The notes under the pieces are model-generated. The model was not told the DNA's origin. It made no database searches and saw only the letters and a program-made list of their open reading frames with translations. Shown here in pieces: positions 7,729 to 15,825 of a stretch of DNA of 49,850 bases. Both the position numbers and the translations under genes were made by a program. Positions within the stretch are counted from its first letter, which is position 1. The number at the start of each line of letters is the position of its first letter. The DNA is from Chloroflexota bacterium. GTDB lineage: Bacteria > Chloroflexota > Anaerolineae > Aggregatilineales > Phototrophicaceae. The stretch covers positions 1-49,850 of the forward strand of contig JACAER010000046.1 in NCBI GenBank assembly GCA_013388745.1, in the 5' to 3' direction.

Positions 7729-8547
7729 TCAGTCGAGGCTTTCAAGGGATAAATCGTCCAGAAACAAACTTTGTTGGTCAGCAATGTCTACCAGGCCGAA
7801 GCCCAGGTGTCCCTGCGGCGTCACCACCGCGTATTGATTATCGATCCAGGCGACAAACCCCAGCGGCCCGCGTGGCGCATACGGCGCGCGCTGCACTGCC
7901 CTGCCATCGACCCAGAAGGTCGCGCCATCGCGCCGCCATTCCAGGCTGTAGCTGTGCCAGTCCCCCAGCAAATGGTCATCCAGCAGGCGTTCGCTGATCC
8001 CCAGCGCGCGCTGCCCAATCGGCCACAGCCTATTGTACAGCGCGGGCACGCGCATAAGCAACACGCCCACAGGCGCCGCCGGCAGCAGCGCCCAGAACTG
8101 CCAGCGGCGCGCGTCGAAGGTCGCGGCTTTCCAGCCGTGACCGGGCACGCCCTGTGCCAGCGCGATATGGCCCGGCGGCGCGCCATAAAAAAACCATACG
8201 GCCTGCGGCGGACGCAGCCCGCTTTCGCCCGGCGCAAAAGGATGATTCCACAACCCGAACCCCGCCGTTCCCGCGGGCGCGCCCGAAAAACGCGCGCGCA
8301 GCGTCAGGCGCAGCGGCGGCCTCCACACAAAATCCGCTTTGCCCGGCGGCGGCCTCCACACAAAATCCGCCTTGCGCTGCGGCGGCTGTGGCCGATAGTC
8401 GTCGATCTGCGCATTGCTGTAGCCAGCGCCCGTCGGCAGCAGATGCAGCGCCAGCCTATGGTCGCTAACCTGCACGCGCCCCTGCCCGCTTTCGGTCACG
8501 CGCCAGCGCGCGCCCAGCCCCCCGCCGAAATCTTCCACAACCCGCAC
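7729..8547 (-). CDS. concanavalin-A-like (LamG/GH16-type) domain protein, unknown function
   Basis: The chosen GTG at 8547 is preceded at five bases by AAAGGAG; the frame also extends upstream to 8598. The 272-residue product has the region DWHSYSLEWRRDGATFWVDG, typical of jelly-roll LamG/GH16 folds, and a C-terminal LGFGLVDIADQQSLFLDDL strand set. I do not see a clear ExDxxE catalytic motif, so it may bind carbohydrate rather than hydrolyse it. There is no signal peptide. A perfect 33-nt-period duplication creates KADFVWRPPPG followed by KADFVWRPPLR. It overlaps or abuts the DUF309 gene, pointing to one transcript. Confidence 0.65.
   Translation of the reverse strand: MRVVEDFGGGLGARWRVTESGQGRVQVSDHRLALHLLPTGAGYSNAQIDDYRPQPPQRKADFVWRPPPGKADFVWRPPLRLTLRARFSGAPAGTAGFGLWNHPFAPGESGLRPPQAVWFFYGAPPGHIALAQGVPGHGWKAATFDARRWQFWALLPAAPVGVLLMRVPALYNRLWPIGQRALGISERLLDDHLLGDWHSYSLEWRRDGATFWVDGRAVQRAPYAPRGPLGFVAWIDNQYAVVTPQGHLGFGLVDIADQQSLFLDDLSLESLD
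8314..8370. repeat. in-frame tandem duplication, 33-bp period
   Basis: The same 24 bases (beginning CGGCGGCCTCCAC) occur at 8314-8337 and 8347-8370, inside the LamG-like gene. The perfect copies suggest a recent duplication of 11 codons. Confidence 0.9.
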
Positions 8548-8644
8548 ACCCGCTCCTTTCGCCCACCAATCAAAAACGCCGCACGGCATACTCCGCACGG
8601 CGTCGCTTGCGCCAAATCGGTCCTACCATCTGTGCCAGTGGACC

Positions 8645-9016
8645 TCAGATATGCGCGCGCAGGCAGTCCGCGACAGCATCCAGAATCACCGGCACTGAAG
8701 ACGGCTTGGGCAAGCCTTTATACGCGCCAATGCGGTGCAGATGTGCCTGATTATAAACCTTCGCGCCGCCGCTGTGGATAATCACCGGAATATGCGCCAC
8801 TGCCGGATCGGCCTTCAACTGGATGCAAATATCGCTGCCGCTGACATCTGGCAGCATTTCGTCCAGCACGATCACATCAGGACGCTGTTCATAAATCAAA
8901 TTCACGCCTTCGACCCCGTTGGCCGCCACCAACGCGCGATAGCCGGCGCGTTCCAGTACCATTTGCAGCAACCGCAGTAGTCCCGCTTCATCATCAATGA
9001 TGACCACTGTAGGCAT
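8645..9016 (-). CDS. stand-alone response regulator (CheY-like receiver)
   Basis: The 123-residue protein is a single receiver domain. The acidic pair is in VVIIDDE (Asp8, Asp9), the phosphoacceptor is Asp52 in VIVLDEMLPD, the Ser switch is in VIIHSGG, and the Lys of the conserved Lys-Pro pair is in GLPKPSS. No output domain follows before the stop, so it must signal by protein contact. No histidine kinase is encoded nearby. The 138-bp upstream gap contains a nested inverted repeat (9033-9072) that could regulate it. Confidence 0.92.
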   Translation of the reverse strand: MPTVVIIDDEAGLLRLLQMVLERAGYRALVAANGVEGVNLIYEQRPDVIVLDEMLPDVSGSDICIQLKADPAVAHIPVIIHSGGAKVYNQAHLHRIGAYKGLPKPSSVPVILDAVADCLRAHI

Positions 9017-9032
9017 AAACTCTCTCCGCTTA

Positions 9033-9072
9033 CATTATGAGTATCGTAAAAATACGATAATGTTTCATAATG
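9033..9072. promoter_or_regulatory. nested inverted repeat upstream of the response regulator
   Basis: CATTATGA (9033-9040) is complementary to TCATAATG (9065-9072). Inside it TATCGTA (9042-9048) is complementary to TACGATA (9053-9059), with an AAAA loop. The AT-rich element lies 17 bp before the response-regulator ATG. It could be an operator or an mRNA leader hairpin. Confidence 0.5.
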
Positions 9073-9154
9073 TTAAACCATCATCGTGATTATAGCACTA
9101 AACCAGATTCCAACCAATGAAGATTTGGCTTAAGATCGCCTGTTTTAAGTATAG

Positions 9155-9526
9155 TCAAAGTTCTGGCGGTATTTGCGTTAAGCGCACCGCATGGCCCGCC
9201 ACAATCCGCAGCGGCGCGCTGTCCAGCAGATACAGATGGGTGACCTCCAGCAGCGTGGGCAGCATCTCGCGCGGGACATTATCCAGCAGGCCGGCGCGCT
9301 GCATCAAGGCGTGGCAGTCCGCCGCCGCCGCCTTGCGAAAGCCCGCGCCCTGCCAGTTGAGCGGCCCCTCAAAATAGCTGACATCCGAAAACAGCAGATA
9401 AAAGGCCGGCTCCGGCGCGCGGCCTTTGAACGCGCGCACATACAGGCGCGACAGCCCGCTGTAGTAGCGGTGAACGTGGCATACATATTCCTGCGCGTGC
9501 TGAATGCGAAAGATGTTGGCGGCCAT
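9155..9526 (-). CDS. conserved-looking hypothetical protein, 123 residues
   Basis: I do not recognise this protein. The ATG at 9526 (MAANIFRIQHAQEYVCHVH) lies seven bases after the stop of the saccharopine-dehydrogenase-like gene, on the same strand, so co-translation is likely. It is a soluble alpha/beta-looking protein without a signal peptide or membrane helix. Notable stretches are HRYYSGLSRLYVRAFKGR, AFYLLFSDVSYFEGPLNW and LLEVTHLYLLDSAPLRIVAG. The frame extends to TTG 9595, but that would overlap the upstream gene. Confidence 0.65.
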   Translation of the reverse strand: MAANIFRIQHAQEYVCHVHRYYSGLSRLYVRAFKGRAPEPAFYLLFSDVSYFEGPLNWQGAGFRKAAAADCHALMQRAGLLDNVPREMLPTLLEVTHLYLLDSAPLRIVAGHAVRLTQIPPEL

Positions 9527-9533
9527 CAGCGGC

Positions 9534-10607
9534 TCACCCAGGCAGGGTATCGTAACGGCGCGAACCGTCGATTTCCAGCACGAAATCCGCGCCAAACGCC
9601 ATGCTCGGTGTCAGCGCCCCGACAGGCCGCAGCTCCAGTGTTTTGGCGACAGCCTGCAGCGCGGCCAGCACCGTGAAGGCGTAGGCTTCGCGCGTTTCCA
9701 GCCACGCTTCCGCGCTGTCCCCAGCATCGTCCCAGGCGCGCGCGTAAAGATACGAGCGTCCGTGCGCCAGCGCTTCGGCGCTGGGGCCGCGCACCACCCT
9801 TTCGATCAGGCTGCCCGCCCCCTGCCGAAACAGCGCGCTGTGCGTCAGCGCGCGCAGCGCAAAGCCCGTCACCGGCAGCAGGGGCAGCGCCACACGCGGC
9901 AGCGCCAGCGCCATAAACGCCGTGATATTGGGAATTTTCGTGGCGTGATACGACGTTTCGACATCGCCCCAGGGAATCGGCACCGCCAGCCGTTCGCCGC
10001 TGGCGAAGCGCATCTGCCGCGCGCCCGCGCCAAAGTCGATCGGCACAAGCTGGCCGCCGCGCCGCACGACAATACCGACCGTCCTGACGATTTCCAGCAT
10101 CGACTTGGCTGTGCCCGCCGTGAAACTGCCCGGCGCCAGCGCATCCAAGGCGGTTTCCAGCCACTTGGCGCCCGGCACGCGCTGCGCCACGTACAGCGCC
10201 AGCCCATCCGACGGCACAATATCGAAGCCTACGCCGGGAATCAGCGCGATTCCGGCAGCGCGCGCCTCGGCATCATGTAAAAAAATGTGCTGGAAAACAG
10301 AGATTTCGCCCGTGATGTCCAGATAATGCGCGCGGTTGTTGAGGCAGGCGCGCAGCATGGGCGCGCTGGTATGCATAAACGGCCCCGCAGCGTGCAGCAC
10401 CAGATCAAAACCCTTGACCGCGCCGGTGGCCGTAAACACATCATCCAACCCAAAAACGACAAAATCCAATCCCAGCCGTTTTGCCAGCGCCTCCAGTTTG
10501 GCTTTGGAGCGCCCGGCCAGCACCGGACGCAGCCCGCGCCGCGCCGCTTCTTCGGCCAGCAGCGTCCCGGTAAAGCCCGTCGCCCCGTAGAGCATCCACT
10601 GTGTCAT
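9534..10607 (-). CDS. saccharopine-dehydrogenase-like / trans-acting enoyl reductase-like NAD(P) enzyme
   Basis: The 357-residue protein starts with a Rossmann nucleotide-binding motif, YGATGFTG (residues 7-14), then VLAGRSKAKLEALA, which suggests an NADP-type second strand. Further on, FDLVLHAAGPFMHTSAPML and HYLDITGE are characteristic of the saccharopine dehydrogenase NADP-binding family, which includes the mycobacterial trans-acting enoyl reductase. Lysine metabolism is not implied: this subgroup is usually annotated as saccharopine dehydrogenase-like and acts on unknown or lipid substrates. It lies 13 bp after the DUF4287-like gene and just before the hypothetical protein at 9526. Confidence 0.85.
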   Translation of the reverse strand: MTQWMLYGATGFTGTLLAEEAARRGLRPVLAGRSKAKLEALAKRLGLDFVVFGLDDVFTATGAVKGFDLVLHAAGPFMHTSAPMLRACLNNRAHYLDITGEISVFQHIFLHDAEARAAGIALIPGVGFDIVPSDGLALYVAQRVPGAKWLETALDALAPGSFTAGTAKSMLEIVRTVGIVVRRGGQLVPIDFGAGARQMRFASGERLAVPIPWGDVETSYHATKIPNITAFMALALPRVALPLLPVTGFALRALTHSALFRQGAGSLIERVVRGPSAEALAHGRSYLYARAWDDAGDSAEAWLETREAYAFTVLAALQAVAKTLELRPVGALTPSMAFGADFVLEIDGSRRYDTLPG

Positions 10608-10620
10608 GCCATCATCCTTT

Positions 10621-10845
10621 TCAGCGCAAGCCGCGCTCGTGCTCGAAACGCACCAGCACGCAGTACGCCCACCATTCGCTCAACCCGTGTTCGTTCTGCA
10701 AGCGCTGTACGATCGCTTTACGCTCGCTTTCGGGCACATCCAGCGTATCGAGCAGCGCGAACCATGCCGGCCAGTCTTTGCCGGTGGCTTTGGTCACGGC
10801 TTCATTGCTGATGAGACGGCTGCCGCCCGGTTTGTTGCGCGCCAT
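10621..10845 (-). CDS. small DUF4287-like protein
   Basis: The 74-residue protein carries SNEAVTKATGKDWPAWFALL followed by an acidic/basic helix and LSEWWAYCVLVRFEHERGLR. This is the pattern of the small DUF4287-type domain found alone or fused to START-like (SRPBCC) proteins. The ATG follows GGAGCG. Function is unknown. It appears to be the first gene of the leftward group running to the response regulator. Confidence 0.8.
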   Translation of the reverse strand: MARNKPGGSRLISNEAVTKATGKDWPAWFALLDTLDVPESERKAIVQRLQNEHGLSEWWAYCVLVRFEHERGLR

Positions 10846-10930
10846 ATTGACGCTCCTCGATCAACTCGCCAACCAAAACAAAAAAGGAGACCCACCAACG
10901 TGTCTCCCACGACTATAACGCAAAACAAGG

Positions 10931-10994
10931 TGTAGGGGCGAACGCACGAGGAAAGCCTGCCGGGAATAGGGATTGGGGTTGGCTCGCCCCTACA
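10931..10994. repeat. 64-bp element with 11-bp inverted terminal repeats
   Basis: TGTAGGGGCGA (10931-10941) and TCGCCCCTACA (10984-10994) are exact reverse complements flanking 42 bp. It belongs to the same palindrome family seen elsewhere in the window, but with a longer interior. Confidence 0.8.
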
Positions 10995-11231
10995 GGTGAA
11001 GAATTGGACGATGTCCTCAGAATAGCACATAAGTTCTATTCTGTCAAGCGCGCAACTTTCGTGCCGGTTTTCACGTATAAGGAGCATAAGTTAAACGCAC
11101 TGCGCAGGATGACCTGCGAAAGCACCGCCCGCTCCGCCCCAAAGCCAACAAGCTTTGCTGTTTGGCGCGGACGCAGCACGGCTGTGCCCGTTTGAACTTC
11201 ACTCGTTTTCCCAAAATCCTCCCTTACCCCC

Positions 11232-11275
11232 GGTCACCCCCTGCGTTGGACAAAATGCGGGGTGTGACCTTTTTA
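11232..11275 (+). terminator. terminator-like hairpin with no gene before it
   Basis: GGTCACCCCCTGC pairs, with single-base bulges, with GCGGGGTGTGACC across about 11 nt and is followed by TTTTT (11270-11274). No plus-strand coding gene precedes it, so it may end a non-coding transcript or act as an attenuator before clp. Confidence 0.5.
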
Positions 11276-11331
11276 GGACACTGTCTTAACCCACTTGTAG
11301 CGGCTGCCGCGCAAAGCTTGTCTTTTGCGCC

Positions 11332-11360
11332 CTGATACTTAAAAAAACTTGCGCTATACT
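11332..11360 (+). promoter_or_regulatory. promoter candidate for the Clp ATPase
   Basis: TATACT at 11355-11360 is a good -10 element. CTGATA at 11332-11337, 17 bp upstream, is a 4/6 match to the -35 consensus. The sequence CGCTATACT recurs upstream of gdhA, which supports its use. No CIRCE-type repeat is seen. Confidence 0.5.
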
Positions 11361-11399
11361 TGGATTGAAGAACCTATTTAGCTGCATCCTGTAGGACTT

Positions 11400-13763
11400 A
11401 TGACGCCATCGCCCGATATTCCCGAAAAAGAAATCCGCGAGCGCTGCTCGACCCTCTTGAGCGCTGCCGCCGAAGAAGCCACCCGACTCGGCCACAGCTA
11501 TATCGGCACCGAGCATTTGTTTATCGCCGCCACGCGCGATGAAGATGGCTCGACGTGTACGCTGCTGAAGCGCGCCGGACTGAACCCGCGCCAGGTGCGC
11601 AACGAAATTCGCCGCGAGATCGGCACCGGCGAAGGCGACATGCCCGACGTGCTGCCGCTGACGCCGCGTGCCGAAATGGTGCTGTCGCTGGCGATTTTCC
11701 TGGCCGAACAGGAAGAAGAAGAAGAGATCAACGAAAACCACTTCCTGATGGCGCTGCTGCAAGAGGGCGAAGGCGTGCCCGTGCGCAAGCTGATCGACAT
11801 GGGCTTCGACCTTAATCTCTGGCTGCAACGCCTGATTTCCGAAGCCCAGGACGACCAACTCGATCTGGGCGACAACAGCGACAGTTCGCTCTTCGACTTT
11901 TTCGACTCCGAGAATAATTTTCATATCAACGATTCGGGCGCCGGGCCGGCGGCCCAACGCCCGGAAGGCGTCACCCTGCGCAAGCCCACCCCGCTGCTCG
12001 ATAAATATGGGCGCGATCTCACGGCGCAGGCGGCGCAGGGCAAAATTGGCCCCGCGCTGGCGCGTGAACGCGAGATCCGCGCGCTGGCGCGCACGCTGGC
12101 GCGCGCCAAAAAGAACAACCCCCTGCTGCTGGGCGATGCCGGCGTCGGCAAAACGGCGGTGGTCGAAGGGTTGGCTTTTGCCATTTTTGATAACACCGCG
12201 CCGCGTTCGCTGCTCAACCGGCGCATTGTGCAGATCGAAATCGGCACGCTCGTAGCCGGTACAAGCCTGCGCGGGCAGTTTGAGGAACGGCTGGTCGGCA
12301 TTGTCGAAGAAGCCAAGCATTCGGGCGTGATTCTCTTCATTGACGAGATTCACACCATTGTCGGCGCGGGCGATACCATCGACAGCAATCTGGACGCAGC
12401 CAATATTCTGAAACCGGCGCTCGCGCGCGGCGAAATCATGTGTATCGGCGCGACCACCCACGAAGAATACCGCAAGGCCATCGCCCAGGACCCCGCGCTT
12501 GACCGCCGCTTCCGCACCATCGACATCGAAGAACCGAGCGTGCAGGACACGCTGGCGATTCTCAGCGGTCAGCGTATCCGGCTGGAAAAACATCACGGGG
12601 TGACGATTCGCCCGGAGACGATCGAAACCGCGGTACACCTCTCGGTGCGCTATATGCCCGACCGCCGCCTGCCCGACAAAGCGCTGGATTTGCTGGACGA
12701 AGCCTGTACCCGCGTCGTGATCCGCACCGTGTCGCCGGACGAAGCGCCGGGCGAGCAATCCGGTGAAGTGCGTGTCGAAGATGTCGCCGCTGTGCTGTCG
12801 GATTGGACAGGTATTCCAGTCACCGATCTGACGAAAGACGAAAAACGGCGGCTGGCCGATATGGAAGAAACGCTCATGAGCCGCGTGATCGGCCAGGATC
12901 AGGCGGTGCATACCGTAAGCGCAGCCATCAAAACCGCGCGCGCCGGGCTGGGCAACCCGACACGGCCTATCGGCGTGTTCCTGTTTTTGGGACCGTCGGG
13001 TGTGGGCAAAACCGAACTGGCGCGCGCGCTGGCCAACTTCCTCTTTGGCAGCGACGAGGCCATGCTGCGGCTCGATATGTCCGAGTTCCACGACGCCCAC
13101 ACCGTGGCCCGGCTGATCGGCTCGCCCCCCGGTTACAAAGACACGCAGCGCGGCGGCCAACTGACCGACGGCCTGCGCCGCCGCCCCTACAGCGTGGTAC
13201 TGCTGGATGAAGTGGAAAAGGCCGCCCCAGAAGTGTTCGACCTGTTTTTGCAGGTCTTCGACGAAGGCCGGCTGAGCGACGCGCATGGCCGCGTGGTCGA
13301 TGCGCGCCATTCGGTATTTATCATGACCAGCAATATCGGTACGCAGGAGGCCGGCAAGCACCTGGGCTTCGCCAGCAGCACGCGCAGTGAGCCCGACTAC
13401 AGCGCCTATCTCTCGCGCTTTTTCCGCCCGGAATTTTTGAACCGCTTAGACGAGGTCATTACCTTCAAGGCACTGGACGAAAGCGCGCTGAGCCGTATCC
13501 TCGACCTCCAGTTACAGGATTTACACCGCCGGCTGGCCGAGCAAAAACTGCGCCTGGAGCTGGCCGACGACGCCCGCGCGTTGATCCTGCGCAAGGGGCA
13601 TGACCCGGTGAACGGCGCGCGCCCCCTGCGCCGCGCCATCGAACGCTTGCTGACACGCCCGCTGAGCGCCCGCATCGTCGAAGACACCTTTCAGCCCGGC
13701 GATGCCATCGTCGCCAAAGAGATCGACGGCGAACAGTTGGGCTTCGAAGCCAAAAAGGAGTGA
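11400..13763 (+). CDS. Clp ATPase (ClpA/ClpC type AAA+ unfoldase)
   Basis: The 787-residue protein has an N-domain (residues 1-145, with HSYIGTEHLFIA), then two AAA+ modules. The first has Walker A GDAGVGKT (245-252) and Walker B LFIDEIH (about 312-318); the second has Walker A GPSGVGKT (531-538) and Walker B VVLLDEVEKA. It ends with the D2 small domain (NGARPLRRAIERLLTRPL). The gap between D1 and D2 is too short for a ClpB coiled-coil, and no obvious ClpC/UVR middle domain is present, so it resembles ClpA most in layout. Such proteins unfold substrates for ClpP or act as chaperones. No clpP or clpS lies nearby. The ATG follows TAGGA; transcription is likely from the 11355 box. Confidence 0.93.
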   Translation: MTPSPDIPEKEIRERCSTLLSAAAEEATRLGHSYIGTEHLFIAATRDEDGSTCTLLKRAGLNPRQVRNEIRREIGTGEGDMPDVLPLTPRAEMVLSLAIFLAEQEEEEEINENHFLMALLQEGEGVPVRKLIDMGFDLNLWLQRLISEAQDDQLDLGDNSDSSLFDFFDSENNFHINDSGAGPAAQRPEGVTLRKPTPLLDKYGRDLTAQAAQGKIGPALAREREIRALARTLARAKKNNPLLLGDAGVGKTAVVEGLAFAIFDNTAPRSLLNRRIVQIEIGTLVAGTSLRGQFEERLVGIVEEAKHSGVILFIDEIHTIVGAGDTIDSNLDAANILKPALARGEIMCIGATTHEEYRKAIAQDPALDRRFRTIDIEEPSVQDTLAILSGQRIRLEKHHGVTIRPETIETAVHLSVRYMPDRRLPDKALDLLDEACTRVVIRTVSPDEAPGEQSGEVRVEDVAAVLSDWTGIPVTDLTKDEKRRLADMEETLMSRVIGQDQAVHTVSAAIKTARAGLGNPTRPIGVFLFLGPSGVGKTELARALANFLFGSDEAMLRLDMSEFHDAHTVARLIGSPPGYKDTQRGGQLTDGLRRRPYSVVLLDEVEKAAPEVFDLFLQVFDEGRLSDAHGRVVDARHSVFIMTSNIGTQEAGKHLGFASSTRSEPDYSAYLSRFFRPEFLNRLDEVITFKALDESALSRILDLQLQDLHRRLAEQKLRLELADDARALILRKGHDPVNGARPLRRAIERLLTRPLSARIVEDTFQPGDAIVAKEIDGEQLGFEAKKE

Positions 13764-13850
13764 TCGACAGCATGGTGCGCGCCCTCCATTAGGCGAAGGT
13801 AGACTGAGGATAAGAAGCTGCTCATCGCGAACAGCGCGGTTGGGCTTATC

Positions 13851-15245
13851 TCATTTCCGGTTTCCCTTCCCGTTTCGCCCTCCTTTGCCCTGCCGCCGCT
13901 GCGCCTTGCCCTCGTCTACCGTATTACGCGCGATCACCTCCAACAACACCGCCTGCCGGTTGCCCGCCTTGCGCAGCACCCGCCCCAGGCGCTGCACATA
14001 CTCGCGCGCGCTGGCCGTCCCCCCCAGCACAATCGCCACCTTCGCTTCCGGCACATCCACGCCCTCATTCAGCACCTTTGAGGTCACTACCGCCCGGTAT
14101 CGCCCTGTCTGGAATCCGTCCAGAATCGCCTTGCGCTCGGCGGCCTTCGTCTCGTGTGTCAGCGCCGGAATCAGGTGCGCCTGCGCGATGCGATACACCA
14201 TCTCATTGCTCTCGTTAAACACCAGCACGCGCTCGTGACTGTACTCGCGCAGCAGCGTTTCCAGCGCCGCCAGTTTGCCCGCCGCCCCCGCGATCAACTT
14301 CTGGATGCGTCCCCGCGCCAGCAGCGCCCGCCGCGCCGCGCCATCATACGCGCTGCGGCGCATCAACTCTTGCAGCCAGTATGCCCCGTGCGTCTGCGGC
14401 AGCGCGTGCGCCCGAAAATAGCCCGCGTAAACGGCATAATCCGCCTCGTAGCGCGCCCGTTCCTCTGTCGTGAGATCAACCCGGATGCGTTCAGTGCGGT
14501 AATGCGCCAGCCGCTCGCCCACCAGATCGTCGATGCGCTTTTCATAGACAATCGGCCCCACCAGCCTATCGACGCGCCAGCGCCCGCCGGTCTGCTCGTG
14601 TTCTTCGGGGTATGTCGCCGTCAGTCCCAACCGCAGCGGCGCCGGCGCCATCAGCGCCGTTTCGCCCCAGTTCGGCGCGGGTAAATGGTGCGCCTCATCA
14701 AAAATAATCAGCTTATAGTGCTGTCCGTAGTTGGCCATCAAATCCCCCGACGAATGATACGTCGTGACCGTGAGCGGGTGCAGTGTCTTTTCCCCGCCGT
14801 AGTACACACCGATCTCGGTCTGAAAAGCGTTCACCAGCCGCGCATACCACTGGTGCAGCAGGTCAATCGTCGGCGCCACGATCACAGCGGAGCGGCTGAC
14901 ACGTTGAATAGCATGAATCGCGACGAACGTTTTGCCCGCGCCTGTCGGCAGCACCACACTGCCGCGGCAGCCGGCTTGTTCCCATGCCGCGATAGCCTCC
15001 AATTGATAATCGTGCGGCTCGCGCCTATCGTGCTGCGTCAGCGCCAGCCTTTGCCAGCGCGGCACATCGTCGCGCACAGCAGCCGCGCGCGCCCACGCCT
15101 GCACCACAGCGTAGTGATAGCCTTCGCAGCGCCAGCGCGCTTTGATCCACTGAAACGCCGGATGCACGCTGGACTCCGCCGGCACATCGTACAGCACCAG
15201 TGTGCCCCCCTGAAACGTGAGGCGCGGACGCAGTGGTAAGGTCAT
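13851..15245 (-). CDS. XPB-like SF2 DNA helicase (DEAH box)
   Basis: The 464-residue protein shows superfamily 2 motifs in order: a Q-like motif (PHDYQLEAIAAW), Walker A LPTGAGKT (residues 99-106), motif II DEAHH (183-187), motif III GLTATYPEE, motif V GVDVPEAKVAIVLGG and motif VI QRLGRVLRKAG. This composition and the short length fit the XPB/Rad25-like helicases found in many bacteria. In several lineages the partner is a Bax1-like nuclease; no such gene is visible within the window. The C-terminus is basic (RRQGKGGRNGKGNRK), suitable for nucleic-acid contact. It is divergent from the luciferase-fold gene and convergent with clp. Confidence 0.9.
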   Translation of the reverse strand: MTLPLRPRLTFQGGTLVLYDVPAESSVHPAFQWIKARWRCEGYHYAVVQAWARAAAVRDDVPRWQRLALTQHDRREPHDYQLEAIAAWEQAGCRGSVVLPTGAGKTFVAIHAIQRVSRSAVIVAPTIDLLHQWYARLVNAFQTEIGVYYGGEKTLHPLTVTTYHSSGDLMANYGQHYKLIIFDEAHHLPAPNWGETALMAPAPLRLGLTATYPEEHEQTGGRWRVDRLVGPIVYEKRIDDLVGERLAHYRTERIRVDLTTEERARYEADYAVYAGYFRAHALPQTHGAYWLQELMRRSAYDGAARRALLARGRIQKLIAGAAGKLAALETLLREYSHERVLVFNESNEMVYRIAQAHLIPALTHETKAAERKAILDGFQTGRYRAVVTSKVLNEGVDVPEAKVAIVLGGTASAREYVQRLGRVLRKAGNRQAVLLEVIARNTVDEGKAQRRQGKGGRNGKGNRK

Positions 15246-15305
15246 GGCGAATCGCCCCTTCTATACTGATGTTTGACAATCGTATCCTAATGCAAAGGAC
15301 AGGCC

Positions 15306-15734
15306 ATGACGAGTTACAACGCGCAAATTGTCCACCAAGTCACCTCATGGGACGGCATCACGGCCCAGCCGCATCGTTTCGGCGGCACTGAGTTTAACAT
15401 CGGCCAAGTCGAAATCGGCCATATTCACGGCAGCCACATGCTCGACGTGCCCTTCACGGTGAAAATCCGCGAGTCCCTGGTGGCCGCTGGCGAAGCGCAT
15501 CCCCATCATCTGCTGCACGCTTCCGGCTGGATCAGCTTTTATCTGCGTAAAGACGCCGATGTGCAGCAGGCCATCAAGCTGCTGCGCCTGTCCTACCTGC
15601 AAAAACGCCTGCGCCGCGCCGACCCCACCACCCGCGCCGCCTACGAACAGGAAATCGCCGCCCTGCCCATCAGCGCCGCGCTCAAAAACGCGCTGCTCGC
15701 GCGCCGCGCTGAGCGCCAACAAGACGCTGTGTAG
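15306..15734 (+). CDS. DUF5519-like (luciferase-fold) protein
   Basis: The 142-residue protein contains RFGGTEFNIGQVEIGHIHGS, then MLDVPFTVKIRESL and a segment AHPHHLLHASGWISFYLR, the arrangement of the small family labelled luciferase domain or DUF5519. The name derives from a fold resemblance to a plant/fungal luciferase segment and does not show light production. A helix with LLRLSYLQKRL follows. It has no signal peptide. The ATG follows AAAGGAC. It ends 91 bp before uvrA, and the gap has a T-rich stretch without a hairpin. Confidence 0.8.
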   Translation: MTSYNAQIVHQVTSWDGITAQPHRFGGTEFNIGQVEIGHIHGSHMLDVPFTVKIRESLVAAGEAHPHHLLHASGWISFYLRKDADVQQAIKLLRLSYLQKRLRRADPTTRAAYEQEIAALPISAALKNALLARRAERQQDAV

Positions 15735-15825
15735 CCCCGCCTTGACCATATTGCCCCTTTTTTGTTTTTCAGAACAGATGTACAATCGCCGATCACCTGA
15801 TCAGCCGATTGAGAATGGCCTCTAA

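Larger units (their letters stand above)
10846..11399. other. 554-bp divergent intergenic region
   Basis: No convincing protein gene is present between the DUF4287-like gene and clp. It holds a 64-bp element bounded by perfect 11-bp inverted repeats (10931-10994), a hairpin with a U-tract (11232-11275), a short stem (GCGCAAA 11309-11315 with TTTGCGC 11324-11330) and a promoter candidate for clp. The centre (11040-11230) is unassigned. Confidence 0.7.

Noticed and set aside
11004..11195. 63-codon frame in the clp upstream region
   Set aside because: It has no ribosome-binding site, is low in complexity toward its end and resembles no family; I treat the region as non-coding.
11286..13361. 691-codon open frame antisense to the Clp ATPase gene
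   Set aside because: It mirrors the Clp gene codon for codon, has His/Gln/Arg/Ala-biased composition and no domain, and arises from the high GC content.
15742..15786. possible uvrA promoter (TTGACC at 15742, TTGCCC at 15751, TACAAT at 15781)
   Set aside because: The -10-like box is acceptable, but neither -35 candidate has suitable spacing (24 bp or more).
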